A stretch of 9,622 nt of DNA from Chloroflexota bacterium (GCA_025355255.1 JANYAA010000042.1:1-9622), one strand, 5' to 3'. Positions 1 through 5,494 are shown, numbered from the stretch's first letter. Notes: generated from the letters alone by a model not told the origin. A program made the numbers and translations.

Positions 1-597
1 GGCGTGGCGCTGCGCCAACTGCGGCGACCGGTGTCAACGCTCGCGATCGTGGGCTGTGGCGTGCAGGGCCGGCGCAACCTCAGCGCCGTCCTTTCAGGCC
101 ACCCGGAGATCACCGAGATCCGCGCCTACGACCGTGCCCCCGCCGCCACGAGCGCGCTGCTGGCGCTGGCCGGCGACCGCCGCACCGTGGCGGTGGAGTC
201 GCCCGAGGCGGCGCTTGAAGGGGCCGACGTGGTTGTGACGGCGGTCACGGTGCCGATGGGCGCTGGGCGGCTGGCGGGCGCCGGCGCTGCGAGCAACGCC
301 GTGTTTCTCCCGCTCGACTACGACGATGCCCTGGCCCCATCGGTGGCCCAGGGCGCCGCGCTCTACACGGTGGACGACCTGGGGCAGTATCGGGCCAACC
401 TCGACGAGCACTTCGCGGGCTTCCCTGAGCCGGCGGGCGAACTCGGGGACATCGTCGCCGGCACCTTGGCCGTGCCCACGGACGCCCGCAGCGTGCTGAT
501 GCATCTGGGCATCGCGATGGACGACGTCGCCCTAGGCGGGCTCGCCTATGACCGGGCCGTCGCCCGGGGCGTCGGTCAACGGGTCGACTTCCCATGA
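1..597 (+). CDS. Ornithine cyclodeaminase / mu-crystallin family protein (partial, 5' end outside window)
   Basis: The frame is open from base 1 and ends at TGA 595-597, giving about 198 residues of a family whose members are usually 310-340 residues, so the N-terminal third is missing. The GTG at position 4 is an internal codon, not a credible start. The visible part begins just before a Rossmann NAD(P)-binding fold: a beta strand followed by GCGVQGRRN (glycine-rich loop), then an acidic residue ending the second strand (RAYDRA). A later segment LGDIVAGTL and a C-terminal helix with GIAMDDVALGGLAYDRA are typical of the family C-terminus. Members catalyse NAD(P)-dependent reactions on amino or imino acids (ornithine cyclodeamination, alanine dehydrogenase, ketimine reduction) in the cytoplasm. 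The substrate cannot be told because the substrate-binding N-terminal part is absent. It is the only plus-strand gene and converges on the sigma-factor cluster. Confidence 0.88.
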   Translation, partial: GVALRQLRRPVSTLAIVGCGVQGRRNLSAVLSGHPEITEIRAYDRAPAATSALLALAGDRRTVAVESPEAALEGADVVVTAVTVPMGAGRLAGAGAASNAVFLPLDYDDALAPSVAQGAALYTVDDLGQYRANLDEHFAGFPEPAGELGDIVAGTLAVPTDARSVLMHLGIAMDDVALGGLAYDRAVARGVGQRVDFP

Positions 598-796
598 GAT
601 CGAAGCGCCGATCGACGTCCAAGTGCGGGCTTGCCTACCGTGCGCGCCGTCCCTTGCAAGACCGGTTCAAAGCGCTTGCCGACCGCGGAGTCGTCTTCGT
701 CTAGCCGTAGAGGACGATGGGTCGTACACGAGCGCCGACCTCGACGACGCGTGCGGCGACCGGTGGCGGCCTGCAGCGCTCGCCCGGAGCGTAGCG
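598..796. other. Intergenic region between convergent genes, no gene seen
   Basis: These 199 bases separate the ends of two convergent genes. Short stop-interrupted frames occur but none has a ribosome binding site or a recognisable product. A 5-bp inverted repeat (GATCG 598-602 / CGATC 609-613) directly follows the cyclodeaminase stop, but it has no T-run and is too weak to call a terminator. A second pair (GCAAG 656-660 / CTTGC 675-679) is equally weak. Transcription of the two converging units presumably ends here, possibly by Rho. Confidence 0.5.
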
Positions 797-1498
797 TCAG
801 TTGGGATCGACGTAGCAGCCAGCGCCGGAGAGAACACCGAACTTGGGCAAGTTGCCGAACGCCTCTGGCCCGCCTCCCACGCCGGTGCCGCCCTTCTCGC
901 CGATCCACGCACGCCAGGTGCTGGCGGTGGGGTCAGACGTGATCGCCACGAGGTATAGGTCGTTACGAAACGAGCCAATCGCGGTGACGCCCTCGAAGTC
1001 GAACGTTGACCTTGCGACGTTCGTGGCCTGACCGAAGGCATAGGCTTGCTGCTTGAGGCCAGTAGACGCCGGGCACAGCACGTCCGTCACGCTGATGTAC
1101 GAGGAGTCCTGCGCTGGAACGGACTGAACCTTGAACGCCAGTACCGTGCGATCGCCGCTGTCGCGTAGGAGGACGAGCCGGATGCTGGCCCCGACTCGCT
1201 CAACAACCACGGTCCCGTCGGCGGTGCGGACGTGGGGCACATTCGCGAGGGCGTCAACGCTTACCGATGGCGCGGCTGATGGCTGGAGAACCGCCGCTGG
1301 GCCGGCGAGTCGCGGCAGCGCAACAGCCGCGGCGCCCAGCGCAACAACGGCCGCGACAGCGACGACCGGTGTGAAAGACAGGCTCGGCTGCCGCCCCAGC
1401 ATGGCGCCCGCCTGAACTGCCTCGTCTGAGATCGGGTTGTCGACGAGAGTGCCAACGGCCGCGGCGAGGCGGGCATCGAAATCATCGTGGACCTGCAC
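797..1498 (-). CDS. Single-pass membrane protein, putative ECF sigma-factor regulator (anti-sigma-like)
   Basis: This 233-residue protein starts at GTG 1498-1496, preceded by a near-perfect AAGGAG with six bases of spacing. That site overlaps the sigma factor's stop codon, so the two genes are almost certainly co-transcribed and coupled. The layout is a short cytoplasmic N-terminus (about residues 1-42), one hydrophobic segment (about 43-62, rich in A and V), a Pro/Ala/Ser linker (about 67-80) and an extracytoplasmic domain of about 150 residues. That domain looks beta-rich and has two cysteines (142 and 228) that could form a disulfide. Position and topology match anti-sigma factors that hold an ECF sigma factor at the membrane. 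However, the N-terminus lacks the HxxxCxxC zinc motif of the common ZAS anti-sigma domain and I recognise no named family. It could also be a sensor or target encoded with the sigma factor. The regulator role is inferred from context. Confidence 0.75.
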   Translation of the reverse strand: MQVHDDFDARLAAAVGTLVDNPISDEAVQAGAMLGRQPSLSFTPVVAVAAVVALGAAAVALPRLAGPAAVLQPSAAPSVSVDALANVPHVRTADGTVVVERVGASIRLVLLRDSGDRTVLAFKVQSVPAQDSSYISVTDVLCPASTGLKQQAYAFGQATNVARSTFDFEGVTAIGSFRNDLYLVAITSDPTASTWRAWIGEKGGTGVGGGPEAFGNLPKFGVLSGAGCYVDPN

Positions 1499-1513
1499 AG
1501 AGCGCTCCTTTTA
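1499..1513 (-). promoter_or_regulatory. Ribosome binding site of the membrane partner, overlapping the sigma-factor stop
   Basis: Read on the minus strand, the sigma stop TAA runs straight into AAGGAG, then six bases, then GTG. This fixes the GTG at 1498 as the start of the downstream gene and indicates translational coupling of sigma factor and partner. Confidence 0.8.
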
Positions 1514-2059
1514 CTCACCGAGGGCGGCCCGGAGGCGGGCGCGTGCTCGAAACAAGACACTTCGGGTTGTGGCCGGCTTCTGCCCCAAGAGGCGGGCGAT
1601 CTCCTCAAGGGAGAGGCCATGGCCGTAGTGGAGGACGACGATGGTGCGATCGCGAGACGGCAGCGCCTCCACAAGCTCGCGAAGGCCCGAATCTGAGGCT
1701 GCAGGCGGCGAAGGCCGGACCGCCGCGAGAAGCTCCGCAAGCCGGCGACGGCGCCGGTGCCGCGCGTAACACTCGCGCACAGCGACGGCCGTCAACCACG
1801 CGTCAAGTGAGGCGGGCTCGCGGAGCTGCGCCAACCGAGCCCGCGCCCGGAGGTACGTGTCGTGGACCACGTCTTCGGCGTCGTCTCCCACCAGGCCGCG
1901 GCAGATGGCCACGAGTCGGGGCCGCGCCTCTGTGAAGCGCTCGTCAAATGCCACGGCAGCGTCCCGCACCGGCTCGATCGCTGTGGCCTGTGCTTCGGTG
2001 GCATTCACAGCAGCAAGATGATCGACGCGACCGAAACGTTGCACGGCCCCCGGTGACAA
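1511..2059 (-). CDS. RNA polymerase sigma factor, ECF (sigma-70) family
   Basis: The 182-residue protein has the two-domain ECF layout. Region 2 spans about residues 38-107, with DDAEDVVHDTYLRA as the core-binding and -10-recognition helix. Region 4 spans about 123-178, with a helix-turn-helix around GLSLEEIARLLGQKPATTRS that would read the -35 element. It directs RNA polymerase core to a small regulon, usually in response to envelope or extracytoplasmic stress. The chosen start is TTG 2059-2057: GGGAGGGG lies three bases upstream, whereas in-frame GTG codons at 2044 and 2008 lack a well-placed site. The first 35 or so residues precede the conserved domain, so a shorter form cannot be excluded. 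The gene ends with TAA 12 bp before the membrane partner, whose ribosome binding site overlaps that stop. A GGAAC/CGTC element upstream suggests that the factor transcribes its own operon. I cannot assign an ECF subgroup. Confidence 0.93.
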   Translation of the reverse strand: MSPGAVQRFGRVDHLAAVNATEAQATAIEPVRDAAVAFDERFTEARPRLVAICRGLVGDDAEDVVHDTYLRARARLAQLREPASLDAWLTAVAVRECYARHRRRRRLAELLAAVRPSPPAASDSGLRELVEALPSRDRTIVVLHYGHGLSLEEIARLLGQKPATTRSVLFRARARLRAALGE

Positions 2060-2073
2060 CTACCCCTCCCACG

Positions 2074-2100
2074 GACGACCGGTGCGCGCAGCGACGTTCC
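2074..2100 (-). promoter_or_regulatory. Candidate ECF-type autoregulatory promoter for the sigma operon
   Basis: On the minus strand GGAAC (2100-2096) is followed after 18 bases by CGTC (2077-2074). GGAAC with a CGTC/GTC-type -10 is the general shape of promoters read by many ECF sigma factors, which often transcribe their own genes. The spacer is one or two bases longer than the usual 16-17; reading the -10 as GTCGTC gives 16. The TTG start is 14 bases downstream of CGTC, so the leader would be very short but still carry the GGGAGGGG ribosome binding site. This is a motif match only. Confidence 0.42.
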
Positions 2101-2119
2101 ACCCCTGTGGCGGGTGGCC

Positions 2120-2129
2120 GTAGCGCTAC
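2120..2129. repeat. 10-bp perfect palindrome at the antitoxin stop codon
   Basis: GTAGCGCTAC is a perfect palindrome that includes the stop codon of the antitoxin gene (2126-2128). It is too short and lacks a T-run, so it is not a terminator by itself. It could be an operator half or a chance match. Confidence 0.3.
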
Positions 2130-2419
2130 TCGCTTATACGGCGGCGGGCCCGGCGCTCGGCGACATACTGCTCCGCCAGGCGTCGGAGGATCTTGCTGAT
2201 CGTGGTGCCGTCCTCGAGGGCGAAGAGGGCCAAGTCGGCGCGGACGGACACCGGGACCCGTGTCTCGATCTTTGGCGAGTGGCCAACCTGGGTGGAGGCG
2301 TCGATCGTCGGCCGCCCCGGGCGCCGGATCCACGTGGAGAGGTCGTAGCCGGCCTCCGCCTCGTCGGCCATACGATCCAGGTCCTCATCAGTCAGTTCCC
2401 GACCGTCCCAGGTTCTCAT
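2126..2419 (-). CDS. Ribbon-helix-helix antitoxin of a type II toxin-antitoxin module
   Basis: The 97-residue protein starts at ATG 2419-2417, which overlaps the toxin's TGA as ATGA. The frame is open further upstream (to 2575), but that part only shadows the toxin gene. The N-terminal 38 or so residues contain WDGRELTDEDLDRMADEAE and YDLSTWIRRPGRP, an acidic segment followed by a short basic one, as I recall from actinobacterial and Chloroflexota antitoxin-like proteins. Residues about 50-88 fit a ribbon-helix-helix DNA-binding domain: a beta strand (KIETRVPVSV), a helix (ADLALFALED), the turn GTTISK, and a second helix ending in a basic tail. Such antitoxins neutralise the partner toxin and repress the module's promoter as dimers. 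A GGAGG lies about 13 bases before the ATG, rather far, so coupling to toxin translation is likely. The RHH call is good; binding of this particular toxin is inferred from gene pairing. Confidence 0.82.
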   Translation of the reverse strand: MRTWDGRELTDEDLDRMADEAEAGYDLSTWIRRPGRPTIDASTQVGHSPKIETRVPVSVRADLALFALEDGTTISKILRRLAEQYVAERRARRRISE

Positions 2420-2664
2420 CGATGCCCGTGAACCTCCATGTAGAGCCGTTCGTAGCGCCGTCTCAGCGCCATCGCGTGGATCACCCAGAGCACACCATCC
2501 TCGTCGAACTCCCCCATAACCTCGAGCGGGTTGCCATGTGGATCTGGCGCCAGATACATGGCTTGCCCGGGCCACCGTGGGTTAGCCAGCGGTTGGGGAC
2601 AGGCACGAACAACGTGTCGAATCCGCTCTTCGCTGATGTGGTGCCTGAAGGCCGATGGCCTCAC
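2416..2664 (-). CDS. Toxin of a type II toxin-antitoxin module (BrnT/DUF4258-like)
   Basis: From GTG 2664-2662 the product is 82 residues. This start is preferred because GGAG lies five bases upstream and the conserved part begins at once (RPSAFRHHISEERIRHVV). Upstream in-frame ATG codons at 2736 and 2718 would lie inside the likely promoter and lack ribosome binding sites. The C-terminal half has the pattern D-x-x-G-N-x-L-E-V (residues 41-49) and V-I-H-A-M-x-L-R (61-68), which I associate with small BrnT/DUF4258-like toxins. Related BrnT proteins are ribonucleases that cleave mRNA. The conserved His63 is a plausible functional residue, but that is inference. The gene overlaps the antitoxin by four bases (ATGA) and precedes it, an order seen in BrnTA and HigBA systems. 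Family assignment is from remembered motifs, not a search. Confidence 0.74.
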   Translation of the reverse strand: MRPSAFRHHISEERIRHVVRACPQPLANPRWPGQAMYLAPDPHGNPLEVMGEFDEDGVLWVIHAMALRRRYERLYMEVHGHR

Positions 2665-2706
2665 GACAACTCCAGCCGGTGGATGAGGCCATGGTCCCCG
2701 GTGGGT

Positions 2707-2736
2707 AATGTACGCCATAATTGGTGGCTTGAACAA
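2707..2736 (-). promoter_or_regulatory. Candidate promoter of the toxin-antitoxin operon with an inverted repeat in its spacer
   Basis: On the minus strand TTGTTC (2736-2731) and TACATT (2712-2707) are separated by 18 bases, a fair match to the housekeeping -35/-10 pattern. A start point near 2700 would leave a leader of about 36 bases before the toxin GTG. The spacer carries the inverted repeat GCCA-N7-TGGC (2714-2728), where an RHH antitoxin could bind to autoregulate. The stretch 2701-2735 is noticeably more AT-rich than its surroundings, as promoters often are in high-GC genomes. Confidence 0.42.
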
Positions 2737-2742
2737 GTCGCC

Positions 2743-3540
2743 CTATGCCGCGCGCGCCGACCCCGGTCGCGAGCCGCCCGGCCGGTCAAAGGTGACCCCG
2801 CGGTCCCGCAGGCTCACCCACCCGTCATGGCCCACCACCACGTGGTCCAGCACGTCCACGTCAAGGATCCGGCCGGCCGCGATGGCCTCGGCGGTGAGGT
2901 GCAGGTCGTCTGGCGATGGCGTGGGGTCGCCCGAGGGGTGGTTGTGCACCAGCACAATGCCGCTGGCATCCAGACGCACAGCGTCGCGGAACAGCTCGCC
3001 CACGCGCACGAGGCTCGCGCTCACGTTGCCCACATAGCAGGTTGACGCCCGCACCACCACGTTCTTGGCATTGAGGCTGAGCACACGCAGCTCCTCACGC
3101 TCCAGCCGGCTCATCTCCACCATGAGGCGGTCCGCGACGTCTCGGGGAGAGCGGATGGTCCATCGCCCGGCCGGCCAGTCCGCCACGGAGCGGCGGCCCA
3201 GTTCAAACGCCGCCGCCAGCCGCGCGGCCTTCGCCGCGCCAATACCGGGGATGGCGGACAGCTCAACGTCGCTCGCCCGCGCCAGCGCGCCCACGCTCGC
3301 GTGCCGGGCCAGCGCGTCCTCCGCCAGGTCCACGGCTGTGCGTCCGCCGGAGCCCGTGCCCCAGACAACGGCGATCAACTCCGCCGCGGACAAGCCTGAT
3401 GGTCCACGGGCCGCCAGCCGCTCACGTGGCCGCTCGGCCGCAGGCAGCTCGCGCACGGAGCGCGTGTGGCTGCGGTGGGCCGGCGAAACCGGGATATCGG
3501 GAAGACCACGGGGGTCGGGGGGATCCTCGCCAGCTGCCAT
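2743..3540 (-). CDS. radC: RadC family protein (JAMM/MPN+ domain, UPF0758)
   Basis: From ATG 3540-3538 the product is 265 residues. A helix-hairpin-helix-like segment (SAIPGIGAAKAARLAAAFEL, about residues 95-114) is followed by the JAMM metalloprotease-like domain. All expected metal ligands are present: Glu182 (in VGELFRD), then HNHPSGDP with His199 and His201, Ser209 and Asp212. The usual length is about 220-235, so this protein has roughly 25-30 extra N-terminal residues. The chosen ATG has GGAG nine bases upstream. The frame also contains ATG 3555, ATG 3642 and GTG 3456; the last would give a typical-length 237-residue protein but has no ribosome binding site. RadC was named for DNA repair, yet that role is doubtful in Escherichia coli and its activity remains unknown. 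It is often found near mobile or defence genes. It lies upstream of the toxin module, with 78 bp and a separate promoter between. Confidence 0.93.
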   Translation of the reverse strand: MAAGEDPPDPRGLPDIPVSPAHRSHTRSVRELPAAERPRERLAARGPSGLSAAELIAVVWGTGSGGRTAVDLAEDALARHASVGALARASDVELSAIPGIGAAKAARLAAAFELGRRSVADWPAGRWTIRSPRDVADRLMVEMSRLEREELRVLSLNAKNVVVRASTCYVGNVSASLVRVGELFRDAVRLDASGIVLVHNHPSGDPTPSPDDLHLTAEAIAAGRILDVDVLDHVVVGHDGWVSLRDRGVTFDRPGGSRPGSARAA

Positions 3541-3687
3541 CGCTCGCCGCTCCATTCGGGGCGGGGCGTGGTGGCTGGGGACAAGCCGCTGATGGAGTTC
3601 CCGGGGCCCGAACAACGAGAGCCCGCCGATTTCCCCCGCCATCCGGGTCCCGAGAACACAACGGAGACTACCGGCCGACGCTTATCG

Positions 3688-3701
3688 CGCACTCACGTGC
3701 G
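3688..3701. repeat. Short inverted repeat upstream of radC
   Basis: CGCAC (3688-3692) and GTGCG (3697-3701) form a 5-bp inverted repeat with a 4-base centre, TCAC. It could be a regulator's operator in the radC upstream region or a weak hairpin. There is no T-run to make it a terminator. Confidence 0.3.
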
Positions 3702-3716
3702 ACTTGGCTGGGACTT

Positions 3717-3725
3717 TGTGGACAA
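3717..3725 (-). promoter_or_regulatory. DnaA-box-like nonamer
   Basis: The minus strand reads TTGTCCACA, the DnaA-box form typical of high-GC actinobacteria such as Streptomyces. It lies in non-coding DNA between the CPBP gene and radC. Only one copy is present and no AT-rich unwinding element, dnaA or dnaN is near, so it is not an origin. It may be a DnaA-regulated site or chance. Confidence 0.3.
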
Positions 3726-3740
3726 CCTCGAGCGGGCGAC

Positions 3741-4772
3741 TCAGGCCTTCGCGGCGTTGGCCAGCACCACGAGCCCAAGGTTCACCACTGCGTGCAGCCC
3801 GATGGCCGCGTACAGCGACCGGCGCGAGAGGAACACCCAGCCCAGCGCAACGCCGACGGGCAGCAGCGCGATGAACTGCGAGAGCGCCGTGGCCGCGCCG
3901 TTGCCAAACTCGGTGGCCAGCAGCGTCAGGATGTGGGCGAAGGCGAAGAACGCGGCCCCCCGGACAATTGCCGGGTGCATGCCCAGCGTTCGCGCCCAAG
4001 CCGTCGTGACGAAGCCGCGGAAGAAGAGCTCGTCGCCAATCGGCGCGATCAGGACAGCGGCAACCACATCCAGCAGCAGTCCGCCCGGGCCGCCCGCCGC
4101 CGGGAGGATTGCTGGGACCGGCGCGATGAGCGCAGCCAGCACGATCTGCAGGCCGATCGTCACCACGAGCACCGGGATGCCCAGCGCGACACCGGCAGCA
4201 AGATCACGAACCCCCCCGGAGCGGGACGAACCCAGGCCAAGATCGGCCCAGGTGAAGGCGCCCGGACCCACAACCAGGAGTCGCACGACAGCGGCGTAGA
4301 CGAGCGCCGTGAGCGACACCGAGACGAGCGTCCCCACCGGCGACCCGGGGTCCACGCCAAGCGCGGAAAGCGGTGCCAGGACGGTCACCAGCGCCAGCAG
4401 CGTCAGGACCACGGCCACCAGAAACGTCAGCACCGGCGACGGGCCCCGATACAGCAGCGACGGACGTCGCCCGCGCTCCACTGCCTGCGAGCCAACCGCC
4501 GCGAACAGGCCGATGGCCGCCACCACGAGGCCAAACAGCAGCATCCATCGGGCGCCGGGGTTGCCCGCGCCCATCAATGACACCACCAGCAGGGCGGCGC
4601 CCATCACTGAGCCGATCCAGCCCACAAGGTAGAGCGCAGGAACCGCTCGGCCGCTGAGGCCAAACAGGGTCAGGACGGGCTGGTCGTCGGCGTCAAGCGC
4701 GGGGACCGGCGGGGCGTCTGCCTCAGGTGCGGTGCCAGCCTCGCTGTCAGCGCCGTTGATCGGGTCGCTCAA
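3741..4772 (-). CDS. CPBP (CAAX-type) family intramembrane metalloprotease
   Basis: The 343-residue, very hydrophobic protein has about eight membrane segments after a Pro/Ala-rich acidic N-terminus of about 30 residues. The three CPBP/Abi motifs are all present: motif 1 as GDELFFRG (Asp247-Glu248...Arg252), motif 2 as FAFAH (Phe276...His280) and motif 3 as HAVVN (His327...Asn331). The family holds Rce1-type prenyl-protein proteases and bacterial membrane proteases with roles in bacteriocin immunity or regulated proteolysis. Motif 1 is usually EExxxR; here the first Glu is Asp, a conservative change. The start is taken as TTG 4772-4770, which overlaps the upstream zinc-ribbon gene's TGA as TTGA. 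No Shine-Dalgarno is visible, so translation is probably coupled. The frame is open to 4838, but that part only shadows the upstream gene. The substrate is unknown. Confidence 0.88.
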   Translation of the reverse strand: MSDPINGADSEAGTAPEADAPPVPALDADDQPVLTLFGLSGRAVPALYLVGWIGSVMGAALLVVSLMGAGNPGARWMLLFGLVVAAIGLFAAVGSQAVERGRRPSLLYRGPSPVLTFLVAVVLTLLALVTVLAPLSALGVDPGSPVGTLVSVSLTALVYAAVVRLLVVGPGAFTWADLGLGSSRSGGVRDLAAGVALGIPVLVVTIGLQIVLAALIAPVPAILPAAGGPGGLLLDVVAAVLIAPIGDELFFRGFVTTAWARTLGMHPAIVRGAAFFAFAHILTLLATEFGNGAATALSQFIALLPVGVALGWVFLSRRSLYAAIGLHAVVNLGLVVLANAAKA

Positions 4773-5407
4773 GGCGCGGGCTTGGCACCCGGCGCGCGCG
4801 GTCTCTTGGCAGCCGGCGTAGGCGCTGCCTGGCCCCACAGCGGGTCGCGCACAGCGGCGGGAGCCGGGGCCGCAACAGCGGCGGTAACTGCGGGCTTGGC
4901 GGCGCCGGGCTCGAAAGCCGGCCGATCAGCGCGCTCGAAATCTCGGCCGCACCAGGCGCAGAGCGACCAGTCCAGCCCGACGAGACGTGAGCACGTGGGG
5001 CAGACGCGGTTCAGCCGCGTTCGGCAGCTGGGGCAGATGATCCACTCGTCGTGGATGCGCCGACGGCAGCCGGGACACGTGTGAATGGCCTCCACCTCGG
5101 CCAGCAGCGCCTCCTCGGCAAGGTTGCGCTCGTAGACCTCGGCGATCTTCTCCGGCGGCCGCACCACGCGGTAGATGAGCACGCCGAACAGGAACAGGAC
5201 GGGGGTGAACAGCACGATGAGCACCGCGGCAAGATACGGCAGCACGGGGTTGTCGCTGCGGACCTGCATGTCGCGGTAGGCCCAGTACGCAGCTGCCAGC
5301 CAGAGGATGACCCCGTACAAGATCAGGAACTGGAACGCGAGCTGCACGATGGGGTTCGACAGGATCCCGCCGATAAACCCGCCGATCGTGTTGAGGATGT
5401 CTTGCAT
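4769..5407 (-). CDS. Membrane-anchored double zinc-ribbon protein
   Basis: This 212-residue protein has two membrane segments (about residues 21-44 and 55-79) with a short loop between. A cytoplasmic helix rich in Glu follows (about 85-108), then four CxxC knuckles: CPGC (111-114), CPSC (125-128), CPTC (136-139) and CAWC (150-153). The eight cysteines fit two zinc ribbons in tandem, the double zinc-ribbon arrangement. The last 50 residues form an Ala/Pro-rich, basic, disordered tail. Zinc ribbons here probably bind protein or nucleic acid next to the membrane; no enzyme motif is seen. ATG 5407-5405 is the first start in frame; GGAGG lies 14 bases upstream, which is long. The gene overlaps the CPBP protease by four bases, so the two are probably made together. 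No precise family name is recognised. Confidence 0.82.
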   Translation of the reverse strand: MQDILNTIGGFIGGILSNPIVQLAFQFLILYGVILWLAAAYWAYRDMQVRSDNPVLPYLAAVLIVLFTPVLFLFGVLIYRVVRPPEKIAEVYERNLAEEALLAEVEAIHTCPGCRRRIHDEWIICPSCRTRLNRVCPTCSRLVGLDWSLCAWCGRDFERADRPAFEPGAAKPAVTAAVAAPAPAAVRDPLWGQAAPTPAAKRPRAPGAKPAP

Positions 5408-5453
5408 GCGCTAGCGAGCGGCCTCCAGCAGCCGTGTGGGGCCCGGCTCAGGG

Positions 5454-5484
5454 CCTCGCGAGTGTAACAGGCTCCCACCGGTGG
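5454..5484 (-). promoter_or_regulatory. Candidate extended -10 promoter with adjacent palindrome, upstream of the zinc-ribbon gene
   Basis: The minus strand contains TGTTACACT, an extended -10 (TGn plus TACACT at 5466-5461). A perfect 10-bp palindrome, CCACCGGTGG (5475-5484), lies just upstream where a -35 or operator would be. No good -35 is seen, which an extended -10 can tolerate. A start near 5454 gives a leader of about 47 bases containing GGAGG. It lies in the 87 bp gap between the two coupled gene pairs and would let the second pair be expressed separately. Confidence 0.35.
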
Positions 5485-5494
5485 ACCGGCAGGG

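Larger units (their letters stand above)
3541..3740. other. Intergenic region upstream of radC
   Basis: These 200 bases lie between the CPBP protease stop and the radC start and should carry the radC promoter, though I see no convincing -35/-10 pair. Two small elements stand out: a nonamer matching the high-GC DnaA-box form (3717-3725) and an inverted repeat CGCAC-N4-GTGCG (3688-3701). An in-frame upward extension of radC runs to 3642 but looks non-conserved. No rho-independent terminator for the upstream gene is visible. Confidence 0.5.

Noticed and set aside
655..690. GGTTCAAA resembling the T-loop of a tRNA, a possible tRNA remnant or attachment site
   Set aside because: The flanking five-base arms do not pair (GACCG versus GCGCT) and no acceptor, anticodon or D-arm pattern is present.
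691..717. A possible terminator hairpin between the convergent genes
   Set aside because: The arms pair only with mismatches or bulges and there is no T-run on either strand.
2420..2575. N-terminal extension of the antitoxin frame (52 residues)
   Set aside because: It is entirely within the toxin gene in another frame, is low in complexity, and the ATG at 2419 gives a standard ATGA overlap.
2260..3045. A 261-residue plus-strand open frame across the toxin-antitoxin and radC region
   Set aside because: It runs antisense across three real genes and the toxin promoter and shows no family pattern.
3466..4299. A 277-residue plus-strand open frame
   Set aside because: It is another antisense shadow of the CPBP and radC genes, rich in Ala/Ser/Thr/Arg with no motif or good ribosome binding site.
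3399..4580. A 393-residue open frame on the plus strand
   Set aside because: It lies antisense to radC and the CPBP gene, whose motifs are clear. Its product is Arg/Gln/His-rich and low in complexity, as expected for the complement of high-GC coding DNA, and it has no recognisable domain.
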